Below the pieces are notes generated by a model. The model was not told where the DNA came from and did no database searches. It was given only the letters and a program-made list of their open reading frames with translations. Positions 1 through 7,562 of a stretch of DNA of 64,000 nt are shown here, piece by piece. A program made the translations under genes and the position numbers. Source of the stretch: Streptomyces pinistramenti (GTDB lineage: Bacteria; Actinomycetota; Actinomycetes; Streptomycetales; Streptomycetaceae); NCBI RefSeq assembly GCF_020564935.1, contig NZ_JAJCXB010000003.1, positions 248,001 to 312,000 on the forward strand, in the 5' to 3' direction. Numbering within the stretch: position 1 is the first letter of the stretch; each line of letters opens with the position of its first letter.

Positions 1-295
1 CGGGGTTGAAGACCAGCGCGCCCTGCCGCTCCTTGGGCGCGGTGGCGCGGATCCGGCTGACCGTGAGCTTGATCTTTTTGCCCTCGGGGCGCGCGTAGTC
101 GAGAGGGACGGTGAGGGTGCCGCATTCGACGGTCGACGGCAGATGTTCCACGGGGGCGCAGCGGCCGAAGGAGATGGGGTGCGGAACGGGGGCGGGCGGC
201 GCGGCCGATGCCCCGGTGGCGCCGTCCGCGGGGGCGGTGGCGAGGGCGCTCAAAACCAGCGACCCGATGGTCCCGTACAACGCGAGTGCTCTCAC
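1..295 (-). CDS. Secreted S33 tripeptidyl aminopeptidase-like hydrolase, N-terminal part
   Basis: Only the first 98 codons are in the window; the gene continues past the left edge. The start is GTG at 295, with an AAGGGA ribosome site just upstream. A hydrophobic Ala-rich signal peptide (about residues 1-30) comes first. It is followed by a segment with the pieces CAPVEHLP, CGTLTVPLDYARPEG and GALVFNP, which is the usual entry to the alpha/beta-hydrolase fold of Streptomyces SlpD/SlpE-type tripeptidyl aminopeptidases (two Cys flanking the TVPLDY strand). The family is exported and cleaves N-terminal tripeptides outside the cell. The catalytic Ser, Asp and His lie outside the window, so activity cannot be judged. 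Confidence 0.8.
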   Translation of the reverse strand, partial: MRALALYGTIGSLVLSALATAPADGATGASAAPPAPVPHPISFGRCAPVEHLPSTVECGTLTVPLDYARPEGKKIKLTVSRIRATAPKERQGALVFNP

Positions 296-403
296 GAGCC
301 GTCCCTTCGTATGGTGCGTGGCGTACGGCGTGCGGCCGTCCTCGTTCGGCCGCATGCCGTGCATACAAAAGGGATAGTTGGGGTGGTGGTTGCCGAAGTA
401 AAG

Positions 404-418
404 CACCGGGCGCCGGTG
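404..418 (-). terminator. Hairpin after the TIGR04222 cassette
   Basis: CACCGG and CCGGTG arms around a 3-nt loop lie 8 bases after the TAG stop of the 426-1214 gene. On the minus strand they are followed by CTTTACTT. This is a plausible end to the TIGR04222/DUF692 transcription unit before the peptidase gene. Confidence 0.45.
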
Positions 419-425
419 TCGGCTG

Positions 426-1214
426 CTATGCCCCGGAAGAGTGGAGCGCGGCCCGCAGCGCGGGGTCGGCCAGCGTGCGGGGGCCGTGCAGGGCGAGCGC
501 GGTGAGGGCGTCGCGGGCCCCTGCGCGCTGCCCGCAGCCGGCGGGCGTGACGCGTGCGGCGGCCCGGCGCAGCAGGTGTTCGCCCGCGGTGGTCGCCCAG
601 CGCGCGGCGGGGCGGGCCTCGCCGCGCGCCATCGCCCAGGTGCCCGTCGTCAGGATCAGGGGTAGCGCGAACCACGCGAGCAGCAGCCCGGTGTCGCGGT
701 CCTGGGGGCCCGACCACAGGGCCGCGGCGGCCGCCAGCAGGATCAGCAGGGTGGCGGCCCGGACCTGGCGGACCGCGGTGCCGACGCCGGTGCGGCCGGC
801 TGCCGACGGTGTGAGGCCGGTGGCGACCAGTTCGTCCGCCAGGGAGCGGAGCGTGGGGGTCCTGGCGAGCCCCTCGCGCACCGCGGGTATCCGGTGCTGC
901 CCGCCCGGTCCTATGGCGGCGAGCACGGCGCATTCGACGGCGTCCCGGCCGACCGGGTCGACGACGGTGGCCCAGCCGGTGGGGGCGAGCAGCAGCCGGC
1001 GCTGCCGTGCCATCGACACCAGCGTGACGTCGGCGACCCGGTCGGGCCCGCCGGCCAGGAATGCCGTCTCGTACAGGGTCGGCCCGTCCGGCTCGCGGGG
1101 GCTGGGCGCCTTTGACGCGGCGTCACCGGGCAGGGGGACGGCGGCGGCCCGGCACACCCGGACGCAGGAGACGACGGCGGCGGTCACGGCGATGGTGAGG
1201 AAGAGGAGCCACAT
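426..1214 (-). CDS. TIGR04222-domain membrane protein without Cys tail
   Basis: A 262-residue protein. A hydrophobic N-terminal helix (MWLLFLTIAVTAAVVSC) is followed by the hallmark TIGR04222 stretch with AFLAGGP at about residue 50, a repressor-like winged region, and two central hydrophobic helices (TLLILLAAAAALW and GLLLAWFALPLIL). It is a paralogue of the next gene upstream (1322-2404), which has AFLGGGP at the same place, but it lacks that protein's Gly/Ser/Cys-rich tail. ATG at 1214 was chosen because it gives the usual short N-terminus. An in-frame ATG at 1256 (14 residues more, with an AGGGAG motif only 2 bases away) is possible. Function is unknown; its place in the cassette ties it to the DUF692 enzyme. 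Confidence 0.75.
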   Translation of the reverse strand: MWLLFLTIAVTAAVVSCVRVCRAAAVPLPGDAASKAPSPREPDGPTLYETAFLAGGPDRVADVTLVSMARQRRLLLAPTGWATVVDPVGRDAVECAVLAAIGPGGQHRIPAVREGLARTPTLRSLADELVATGLTPSAAGRTGVGTAVRQVRAATLLILLAAAAALWSGPQDRDTGLLLAWFALPLILTTGTWAMARGEARPAARWATTAGEHLLRRAAARVTPAGCGQRAGARDALTALALHGPRTLADPALRAALHSSGA

Positions 1215-1321
1215 GGCGGAGGTTCTACGGGAACGGAGCCCGTGCCGCCACGCCATTTCTCCCTGTGCGGAAAACCGCCTGGCGGGCCGGGCGTTGGCGT
1301 GTGCCCCCGCCCGGCGCGGAC

Positions 1322-2404
1322 TCAGCTGCCACAGCTGGAGCCACCACTGCCACACGAGGACCCGCCGCCGCATGAGGACCCGCCGCCACACGAAGAACCT
1401 CCACACGAAGATCCTCCGCCGCACGACGAATGGCTCCCGCCCCCGGAGTGGCCCCCGCCCCCGCTGCTCCCGCAGGACGAGCCGCCGCCGCAGCCCGAAC
1501 TCCCGCACCCCGAACCGCCGTCGGAGCCCGCGCACCAGGCGGTACCCGACACGTCACCCGGCGGGGTCCAGCCACCGCTGTCACCCGACGAGGACCCGGT
1601 GGAGGCGCCGGAGAAGCCGCCGGGTGCGGCGGTGGCCATCGTGAGCTGCGCGTCCGTCAGGTGCCGGCGGAGCATCTCGTCGCCCACCAGGGCCGCGCCG
1701 CCCACCGCCACCAGCAGCGCCGCCGGCAGAACGTCCCCGCGGCCCAGGGCTCCGGGGCCGTGGACGGCCTGCGAGGCGCGCAGCGCGAGGGCGCCGGGAA
1801 CGGTGAGCCGACGGGGTTGCGACCTGCAGGCCGTGCCGATGACGATCCCGAGGATCATGGCGGGGACGATGACGACGACGGTGGGCACCTCGTCCGCGTG
1901 GTCCCCGATGTCGCCGGTCAGCGTCAGCAGCACGGTGACCAGGAGCAGCACGACGCAGGCCGGCACCTGGAGCCGGGCCCACCGCCGCCAGATCCGGCCG
2001 CGTTGCGGATGCCGGAGCAGCCCGCGGTCCGCCAGCCGGTCGCCGACCTCCTGGACGGCGGGGCTCGCCATCGCCCGCGCCCGTACCGCGACCAGCGAGC
2101 CGCCGGGAGTCCGCCCGATCGCGTCCAGCACCGCCGCCTCGACGGCGTCCCTGGCCGTCGCCTCGCGTACGGTCACCACGCCGGGCCCGCCGACCGCGAT
2201 CCGGCCGTCCTCGTGCAGCGCGGCGACGGCGGCGTCCACCACCCGTGCCGGACCGCCGCCGAGGAACGCGATCTCCGCCACGTCATGGGTCGGCGCGTCC
2301 ACGAGCCGGATTTTCCGTTTCGGCCGGCGCGCGCGGAGCGTGCCGACGATGAGCAGCAGCGAGGAAAGGCCCGTCGCCAGGTACACCCAGGAGGTGTAGG
2401 ACAC
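1322..2404 (-). CDS. TIGR04222 membrane protein with Cys/Gly/Ser-rich C-terminal tail (candidate MNIO substrate)
   Basis: A 360-residue protein. It has an N-terminal transmembrane helix (about residues 5-22), a cytoplasmic TIGR04222 domain with AFLGGGP at about residue 48, then hydrophobic helices VVLLLVTVLLTL, VVVIVPAMILGIVIG and LLVAVGGAALVG. The last 74 residues (287-360) are almost only Gly, Ser and Cys, with ten Cys in repeats such as GGGSSC, ending CGS. GTG at 2404 sits 8 bases after a strong GGAGG. An alternative GTG at 2413 would overlap the upstream stop by 4 bp but has no spacing to the ribosome site. TIGR04222 is known as a domain preceding low-complexity tails. I infer that the tail is modified by the DUF692 enzyme encoded two genes upstream in the same operon. 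Confidence 0.8.
   Translation of the reverse strand: MSYTSWVYLATGLSSLLLIVGTLRARRPKRKIRLVDAPTHDVAEIAFLGGGPARVVDAAVAALHEDGRIAVGGPGVVTVREATARDAVEAAVLDAIGRTPGGSLVAVRARAMASPAVQEVGDRLADRGLLRHPQRGRIWRRWARLQVPACVVLLLVTVLLTLTGDIGDHADEVPTVVVIVPAMILGIVIGTACRSQPRRLTVPGALALRASQAVHGPGALGRGDVLPAALLVAVGGAALVGDEMLRRHLTDAQLTMATAAPGGFSGASTGSSSGDSGGWTPPGDVSGTAWCAGSDGGSGCGSSGCGGGSSCGSSGGGGHSGGGSHSSCGGGSSCGGSSCGGGSSCGGGSSCGSGGSSCGS
1325..1546 (-). repeat. Low-complexity Gly/Ser/Cys coding repeat
   Basis: This DNA encodes residues 287-360 of the tailed TIGR04222 protein. It is built of imperfect 15- to 18-bp units encoding GGSSC or GGGSSC. Units mix TGC and TGT for Cys and several Ser codons, so the protein repeat is better conserved than the DNA. 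This argues for selection on the peptide rather than recent slippage. Confidence 0.75.
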
Positions 2405-2409
2405 CGCGG

Positions 2410-2934
2410 TCACCTCCGCCGGAAGGCGAGCCGCGCGGCCCGCACGAGTCGGGACACCGGGCCGGAGCGGGGCGGCCTCGGACCCGCGCGGTCCTGCCAC
2501 CACTGGGCCAGCTGCCGCCGCGCCGCGGGGTCGGCCGGGAGGTCCTGGGCCAGTAGACGGGCGGCGAAGTCGAGCGCGTCCCGCCGGTGGCCGCCGGTCA
2601 GCGGGCGGCCCTGCGCGTACGCGAGGAACGCGGACCGGTAGCCGGCGCCGAGAATGCCGGGCAGCTCGGGTGCGACCTTCGCGATCACCGAGGCCCGCTT
2701 GGCCGCCAGCGCCCGGCTCTGCACCCGCAGCCGTTCGCGGTCGAAGCCCTCCGGGGCGGGCGCCCCGGCCACCAGGGCCGACAGCAGCGCCGTCTGCGCG
2801 AGCGCCAGCCGCTGCCGGGCCGCGTCCGTGCTCGCGGCGCCGACGCCTGTGGCGTCTGCGATGGCGGGCCGCTCCGGCACCGCCCCGTCCTGCCCCGTAC
2901 CGGGCCCGTTCGCCGTCTCAGGCCGCTTCGGCAC
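2410..2934 (-). CDS. Unrecognised 174-residue protein between DUF692 enzyme and Cys-tail protein
   Basis: The GTG start at 2934 lies 6 bases after GGAGGAGG and overlaps the end of the DUF692 gene by 17 bp, so translation is coupled. Residues 1-40 look disordered and Pro/Gly-rich. From about residue 40 the protein is helical and Ala/Arg-rich ([62 protein letters not shown]) and ends in a basic segment ([13 protein letters not shown]). No catalytic motif is visible and there is no signal peptide. I recall similar proteins beside DUF692 genes in Streptomyces. By analogy with MbnC and HvfC partners of MNIO enzymes it may bind the substrate or the enzyme, but that is inference from position only. 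Confidence 0.7.
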   Translation of the reverse strand: MPKRPETANGPGTGQDGAVPERPAIADATGVGAASTDAARQRLALAQTALLSALVAGAPAPEGFDRERLRVQSRALAAKRASVIAKVAPELPGILGAGYRSAFLAYAQGRPLTGGHRRDALDFAARLLAQDLPADPAARRQLAQWWQDRAGPRPPRSGPVSRLVRAARLAFRRR

Positions 2935-3760
2935 CACGGGCCTCCTCCACCACGGCGCGTATCGCCCCGAGTTCGCCGGCCAGCTCCCCGGCCTCGGGGA
3001 AGTCCTCGTCGCGCTCCAGCAGCACACCGGGCGGCGTGGCTCTGGCGCAGAGCGCGGCCAGCACGTCCAGCACCGGCCGGGTCACCGGGTGCGCGTGACT
3101 GTCGTGCCACACGCCGTCGCGCTCCACCCCGCCCGCGACATGCACATACGCGAGGGCCTCCAGCGGCATCCCGTCCAGCGCCACGGCCGGGTCCTCGCCG
3201 CGGTTGACATGGTTGGTGTGCAGATTGGCGACGTCGATGAGCAGCCGCACGCCGGTGCGTTCGACGAGCCCGGTGAGGAACTGGCCCTCCGTCATCTCCT
3301 CGGCCGGCCAGTTGACGAGCGCCGCGATGTTCTCCAGGGCCAGCGGCACCGGCAGCGCGTCCTGGGCGATCCGGACGTTCTCGCACAGCACGTCGAGGGC
3401 GTCCCGGGTGCGCGGCACCGGCAGCAGGTGCCCCGCCTCCAGAGGCGGCGACCCGGTCGGCGGGCCGCCCGCGCGCACGAACGCGATGTGCTCGGTGACC
3501 AGCGGCGCGTCCAGGGCGACCGCGCGCTCGGCGAGCGCCGCCAGCCGGCCGGGGTCGGGCCGCTCCGCGCCGCCGAGACCCAGCGAGACGCCGTGCGGGA
3601 CGACCGTCATGCCCCGGCCGCGCAACTCCTCAAGGGCGGGCGGGAGATGACCGGGACAGAGATTCTCGGCCACCACCTCCACCCAGTCCACCCCGGGCAA
3701 CCCCGCGATCTCCGCGGCGATTTCCGGCCGCCAGCCGATACCTGTACCGAGGCGCTCCAT
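2918..3760 (-). CDS. DUF692 / MNIO family multinuclear iron oxidative enzyme
   Basis: A 280-residue TIM-barrel protein of the MbnB/HvfB/TglH family. These enzymes use two or three iron atoms and O2 to rewrite Cys or other residues in peptide substrates. The metal-binding residues can be read in order: H56 ([10 protein letters not shown]), H91 (VTEHIAF), E143 (ALENIAALV), D176 and N179 ([14 protein letters not shown]), H207 (YVHVAGG), D220 and H222 (HDSHAHPV), and E249 (LLERDEDFP). The set looks complete, so the enzyme should be active. ATG at 3760 follows a GGGAGGGGG ribosome site. It is the first gene of a four-gene minus-strand unit with the partner-like protein and two TIGR04222 proteins, the nearest of which has a ten-Cys tail. 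Confidence 0.9.
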   Translation of the reverse strand: MERLGTGIGWRPEIAAEIAGLPGVDWVEVVAENLCPGHLPPALEELRGRGMTVVPHGVSLGLGGAERPDPGRLAALAERAVALDAPLVTEHIAFVRAGGPPTGSPPLEAGHLLPVPRTRDALDVLCENVRIAQDALPVPLALENIAALVNWPAEEMTEGQFLTGLVERTGVRLLIDVANLHTNHVNRGEDPAVALDGMPLEALAYVHVAGGVERDGVWHDSHAHPVTRPVLDVLAALCARATPPGVLLERDEDFPEAGELAGELGAIRAVVEEARGAEAA

Positions 3761-3915
3761 GCGTCCCCCTCCCCACTCCGTGCCCTGCGGTGTTCCTCGC
3801 CCCGGTACGCCGTGCCGAATCCTGTACACGCGGGTTTCAGAGCTGAATTTGAGCTTCTACGTGCGGCGTTGGTGCGCAGCGTGGGGCGGGGCACCGGTAC
3901 GCCGCGGCCACCGGC

Positions 3916-4623
3916 TCAGCGTGCCGCTTCCCACCCGACGGCGGCACCCAGCGCGAGCAGCACACTGCCGGTGGCCTGATCCAGCCGCTGCCGCACCCGG
4001 GGACGCTGGAGAACGGCACGCGCCCGGTGGACGGCCAGCGCGACGGCGCCCAGCCACAGGACGCCCAGCGCGGCGTGCACGGCCACCAGCAGCAGGGTCG
4101 TCGTCACGACCGGGGCACCGTGCGGGATGAACTGGGGCAGCAGCGACATGTAGACGACCCCGACCTTGGGATTGAGCACATTGGTGAGCAGCCCGGTACG
4201 GAACGCGCGCCACGGCGTCTCCGGAGGCCCGGCCGTGTCGCCCTGCTCCGCTCCTGTGACGTCGTCCCCGTGGGCCGCTGCCGCGCCCGGCCGCCCGGTG
4301 CCGGCGGTCCGCTCCGCCGCCCCCGGGGACGGCCGCATCCGCCGGGCGCTGCGCAGCGCCCGGAAGCCCAGCCACATCAGATACAGCGCGCCGGCCGCCC
4401 GCAGGACGTCGTACGCCAGCCGGGACGCGGACAGCATCGCCGTCAGGCCGACCGCACCGGCCAGTCCCCAGACGAAGCAGCCCGCGGCGATGCCCAGCGC
4501 GCTGCACAGCGCGGCGCGCCGCCCGGAACCGAGCGCCGTCCGCAGGACCACCGCGAAATCGGGGCCGGGCGAGATCGTCAGCAACCCGGCCACCACCGTG
4601 AAGCCGAGGAGAGAGGTCAGCAT
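3916..4623 (-). CDS. LysE/RhtB family amino-acid or metabolite exporter
   Basis: A 235-residue inner-membrane exporter. The N-terminal helix is followed by the family motif (LTISPGPDFAVVLRTALGSG at about residues 16-35), helices around GIAAGCFVWGLAGAVGLTAML and GALYLMWLGFRALRSA, and a second signature LLTNVLNPKVGVVYMSLLPQF, giving about six helices. A roughly 40-residue Gly/Ala-rich insertion sits in the central cytoplasmic loop. The family pumps out amino acids such as lysine, homoserine or threonine; the substrate cannot be told from sequence. ATG at 4623 has no clear ribosome site. An in-frame ATG at 4671 lacks one too and would add a charged leader. Confidence 0.85.
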   Translation of the reverse strand: MLTSLLGFTVVAGLLTISPGPDFAVVLRTALGSGRRAALCSALGIAAGCFVWGLAGAVGLTAMLSASRLAYDVLRAAGALYLMWLGFRALRSARRMRPSPGAAERTAGTGRPGAAAAHGDDVTGAEQGDTAGPPETPWRAFRTGLLTNVLNPKVGVVYMSLLPQFIPHGAPVVTTTLLLVAVHAALGVLWLGAVALAVHRARAVLQRPRVRQRLDQATGSVLLALGAAVGWEAAR

Positions 4624-4947
4624 GAGCCGTACGGTACGGGCCGGGCGCCACGGCCTTCCCACGGGCCCCATATCCGCTCATGTACCACTCCCGTTCACGC
4701 CCCCGGAATGGCGCGGCGGCGGCCGGTCCCCGACCGGCGCGGTTCAGCGGCACAGGACCGTGTCCGCGACACTTTCGGCCGGCCATCGCGACGTCGGCGG
4801 CGCGGCCGTCGCCGGTGCCTCCGTCCTGCGGCCGCCGTACGCGCGGTGGAGGACCGGCACGACGAACCCCTCCACGGCACAACTCAGCCCGACCTCACCG
4901 ACTCCCGCGGAAACTCAGGCACGGAAGAGCGCGGGCGGCGCCGGTCC

Positions 4948-5712
4948 TCACGTGCGAAGGGCGGGGTGATCCGCGATGACAGTGGCCGTGCCCGGCGGAA
5001 TTTCGGTGAAACCGGCGTCCCGCACCATCGGCAGCCCGCTGCGGGTCAGCTCTTCCCAGGCGTCCGGTGCCGCGGTCCGCACGGCCAGCGGGAAACCGGC
5101 CGTGCGCCAGGCCGCGCGCTCCGGCCCGGACAGCTCCCACCAGGCCAGCTGCGCGCCGTGCCCGGCCTGGGCCATGGTCTTGCCCGCCGACATCTCCAGC
5201 TCCGGATTGCACCACAGCACCGGCGCCCCGTCGGCGGGCGCGGCCGGCGGCTCCGGGTCGTCCAGATCGGTGCCCGAGACCTGGAGCCGGGCCAGGTCCT
5301 TCGGCCAGCCGTCCAGCGGCACCGGAGGATAGACGCGTACCTCGGCGCGCTCCCCGGTGACGGTGATGCCGGGCAGCGCCTGTGCGCGACGCCACTCCGC
5401 GCCGCGTGCCCGCCGCACCACCTTGCGGATCCTGGCGTCCTGCCAGTCCCGTACGGCCGCGGCCCAGTCGCCTTCGCCGGTGGCCCGCTCGTCGGACAGC
5501 AGCACCAGTACCGCCCGCGCGGCCGTCTCCAACGCGTCCGTACGCGCCGGGGGTTCGGCCCGTTCGATGCGGGCGACGAGCGGCAGGACGAACTGCGGCG
5601 CGGCGTCCCGGTCGGTCTCCTCGTGGTGGAACGGGCTGCTGCCGGGGGCGTCCGGCGCGGTGGATCCGGTGGGCTCGGCGGGGTCGGGGCCGATGGTCTC
5701 GGTGCTGGTCAC
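4948..5712 (-). CDS. PTH2-like peptidyl-tRNA hydrolase domain protein
   Basis: A 254-residue protein. The C-terminal third (about residues 150-254) carries the PTH2 signature around AGKTMAQAGHGAQLAWW, followed by LAVRTAAPDAWEELTRSGLP and VIADHPALRT. In archaeal and eukaryotic enzymes of this fold the Lys and nearby residues release tRNA from stalled peptidyl-tRNA. The first 150 residues are an extra region of unknown function, so the protein is about twice the usual PTH2 length. Start GTG at 5712 is preceded by a weak GGGTGG. It is divergent from the ABC genes at 5860. Whether it hydrolyses peptidyl-tRNA or acts on another substrate is open. Confidence 0.7.
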   Translation of the reverse strand: MTSTETIGPDPAEPTGSTAPDAPGSSPFHHEETDRDAAPQFVLPLVARIERAEPPARTDALETAARAVLVLLSDERATGEGDWAAAVRDWQDARIRKVVRRARGAEWRRAQALPGITVTGERAEVRVYPPVPLDGWPKDLARLQVSGTDLDDPEPPAAPADGAPVLWCNPELEMSAGKTMAQAGHGAQLAWWELSGPERAAWRTAGFPLAVRTAAPDAWEELTRSGLPMVRDAGFTEIPPGTATVIADHPALRT

Positions 5713-5737
5713 CCACCCAGTCTGCCAGCCGTGACAC

Positions 5738-5779
5738 CAGGGCCTGCGGGCCGGGCGACGAGCCGGCGCGCAGGCCCTG
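5738..5779. promoter_or_regulatory. Perfect 11-bp inverted repeat in divergent gap
   Basis: CAGGGCCTGCG at 5738-5748 is exactly mirrored by CGCAGGCCCTG at 5769-5779, with a smaller GCCGGC-type repeat inside the loop. It lies between the divergent starts at 5712 and 5860, so it is unlikely to be a terminator for either gene. It could be an operator, or an attenuator in the leader of the ABC genes. Confidence 0.4.
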
Positions 5780-5859
5780 AAACCGGGTACGGCCGGCGGG
5801 AACCCAGCGGCGGCGGCCCGCGTTGACAGGTGCGGAAGACGGGATTTCGGGGGGATCTC

Positions 5860-6840
5860 ATGAGGCTGGACGGAGTCGGCAGGCGGTACGGCGTACGCGG
5901 CCCATGGGTGCTGCGGGACATACGGCTCGACCTTCCCGGGCAGGCACTGCTGCGCGTCGAAGGCACCAACGGCAGTGGAAAATCCACCCTGTTGCGCCTG
6001 TGCGCCGGCATCGACCGGCCCACCACCGGGCGGATCACCGGCCGCCCGCGCACCGCGTACGTGCCCGAACGCTTCCCGGCGGCGATGCCGTTCACCGCCG
6101 TCGGCTACCTCACCCACCTCGGCCGGGTGCACGGCCTGAGCGGTCCGGCCGCCGCTCGCGGCGCCGCCGAGTGGCTGGAGCGGTTCGGCGCGGCCGGGCA
6201 CGCGAAGACGCCGCTCTCCGACCTGTCGAAGGGCACCAGCCAGAAGGTCGCGGTCGCCCAGGCGCTGCTCGCCGCGCCCGGACTGCTGGTACTCGACGAG
6301 GCGTGGACGGGCCTGGACGCCGCCGCCCGTGAGGTCCTCGACCGCGCGGTCGCCGAGCGCGTGGCCGACGGCGGCACGGTCGTCTTCGTCGACCACGACC
6401 CGCGCCGCCTGGCGGGCGCGGCCGATGCCCGCTACCGCGTGGTGGACGGAGGGCTGCGGGCCGAGGCGGAAGGGCCCGCGCCGGACTCCGGGAACGCGAC
6501 GGACCCGCAGCTGACCGTCGAGGCCGAAGGCGGTCCCGGGCGGCCCGCAGGACCGCCCGGCGTCCCCGGTGCGGAGCTGCCCGGCAGACCCCGTATCGCA
6601 GCGGGCCCGGACGGCACGGTCCGGCTGACCGTCGCCGCCGCCCACTCCGACGCCCTGCTGCGGGCGCTGCTCACCGCGCGCCCGCCCTGGCACATCCGCT
6701 CGGTCACGTCCGCAGCCCACTCCGTAGGCGCCCCGCCTGCCGCCCACCCGGAAGGCTTCCCACCGCCTGCCGACGGCCTCCGGAGCGGCCCGCCGGGCAG
6801 TGCCGGGAGCGGTCACTCCGAGGAAGTGCCGCTGTCATGA
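5860..6840 (+). CDS. ABC transporter ATP-binding protein
   Basis: A 326-residue ATPase. Walker A is GTNGSGKST at about residue 36, the signature region reads LSKGTSQKVAVAQALL (a departure from LSGGQ), Walker B is LLVLDEAWTGLD, and the switch His is in FVDHDPRR. After about residue 205 comes a Pro/Gly-rich extension ending in a small domain (RIAAGPDGTVRLTVAAAHSD). ATG at 5860 follows GGGGGGATCTC. Its stop overlaps the permease start at 6837 by 4 bp (ATGA), so the two form a small ABC-2-like transporter. The substrate is unknown. Confidence 0.85.
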   Translation: MRLDGVGRRYGVRGPWVLRDIRLDLPGQALLRVEGTNGSGKSTLLRLCAGIDRPTTGRITGRPRTAYVPERFPAAMPFTAVGYLTHLGRVHGLSGPAAARGAAEWLERFGAAGHAKTPLSDLSKGTSQKVAVAQALLAAPGLLVLDEAWTGLDAAAREVLDRAVAERVADGGTVVFVDHDPRRLAGAADARYRVVDGGLRAEAEGPAPDSGNATDPQLTVEAEGGPGRPAGPPGVPGAELPGRPRIAAGPDGTVRLTVAAAHSDALLRALLTARPPWHIRSVTSAAHSVGAPPAAHPEGFPPPADGLRSGPPGSAGSGHSEEVPLS

Positions 6841-7505
6841 CCGCACTCCTGCGCTATCAGGCGGCCCTGCTGGCCGGTTCGCACCGCTGGCTGCCGCCGA
6901 CCATCTGCTACCTCGCGTTCCTGGCCATCGGCGTGCAGACCGGCGGCCCGATCCTCGACGCCTACGGCTGGGCCGCGGCTCCGCTGCTGCCCCTCACGGT
7001 CTGGCTGACCCGGATCTGTCTCACCAACGAGCCGTCGGCCGCCCGGCACTGTGCCGCGGCCGCGGCCGGGCCCGGCCGGGTGCACCTCGCCGCCGTACTG
7101 ACCGCCACCCTCGCAGCCGGGCTGCTCGCCCTCGCCGGTGCGGCGTTCGTCGCGCTGCTCTCCGATCCGCACTCCTCCGACCACCGGGTCGCCGTGCCCG
7201 TCCTGCCCGCGACCCTCGCCGGGCTGCTGACGGCCCTGGCCTGCGTGCTGCTGGGCACGGCCGTCGGTGCCCTGTGCAACCGGCCGGTGCTGCGCGGCAC
7301 CGCATCCGCGGTCCCGGCCGGGCTGGCCGCAGCCCTGCTGCTGCTCGTCCTGGGCGCCTCCCCGGCCAACGCCGCCGTGAGCGGCCTGGTCACCGGCTCC
7401 GCGCACGGCACGGTCACCGTCCCGTGGCTGCCCCTGGCCGCCACCCTCCTGATAGCGGCCGCCGCCGTCGCGGCGGCCTGTGCCCTCAGCGCCCGCCGCG
7501 GCTGA
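6837..7505 (+). CDS. ABC transporter membrane subunit (ABC-2-like)
   Basis: A 222-residue polytopic protein with about six helices, for example WLPPTICYLAFLAIGV, AAVLTATLAAGLLALAGAAF, VLPATLAGLLTALACVLLG, AVPAGLAAALLLLVLGA and LAATLLIAAAAVAAACAL. It is translationally coupled to the ATPase by a 4-bp ATGA overlap. Such short six-helix partners are typical of bacterial ABC-2 exporters. Nothing in the sequence identifies the cargo. Confidence 0.75.
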   Translation: MTALLRYQAALLAGSHRWLPPTICYLAFLAIGVQTGGPILDAYGWAAAPLLPLTVWLTRICLTNEPSAARHCAAAAAGPGRVHLAAVLTATLAAGLLALAGAAFVALLSDPHSSDHRVAVPVLPATLAGLLTALACVLLGTAVGALCNRPVLRGTASAVPAGLAAALLLLVLGASPANAAVSGLVTGSAHGTVTVPWLPLAATLLIAAAAVAAACALSARRG

Positions 7506-7517
7506 CGCTGCGCCGAG

Positions 7518-7548
7518 GCCCGTGCCGGTGCCCCGCCGGGCCACGGGC
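7518..7548 (+). terminator. Nested hairpin after ABC operon
   Basis: GCCCGTG (7518-7524) pairs with CACGGGC (7542-7548), with an inner CCGG/CCGG pair. It lies 13 bases after the permease stop. No T-run follows, as is common in Streptomyces. Confidence 0.45.
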
Positions 7549-7562
7549 GTAGGCTCGGGCGT

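Noticed and set aside
1349..1440. Regular repeats resembling a CRISPR-like or minisatellite array
   Set aside because: The repeat is coding sequence for the Gly/Ser/Cys tail, with 15-18 bp units, no spacers and no cas genes.
2411..2413. GTG start giving a 4-bp overlap for the Cys-tail protein
   Set aside because: The GGAG ribosome site touches this GTG directly; GTG 2404, three codons later, has proper 8-base spacing.
208..2641. Several long plus-strand open frames across the TIGR04222 genes
   Set aside because: They are G/C-driven mirror frames with Arg/Pro/His-rich products; the minus strand carries the domain motifs, membrane helices and ribosome sites.
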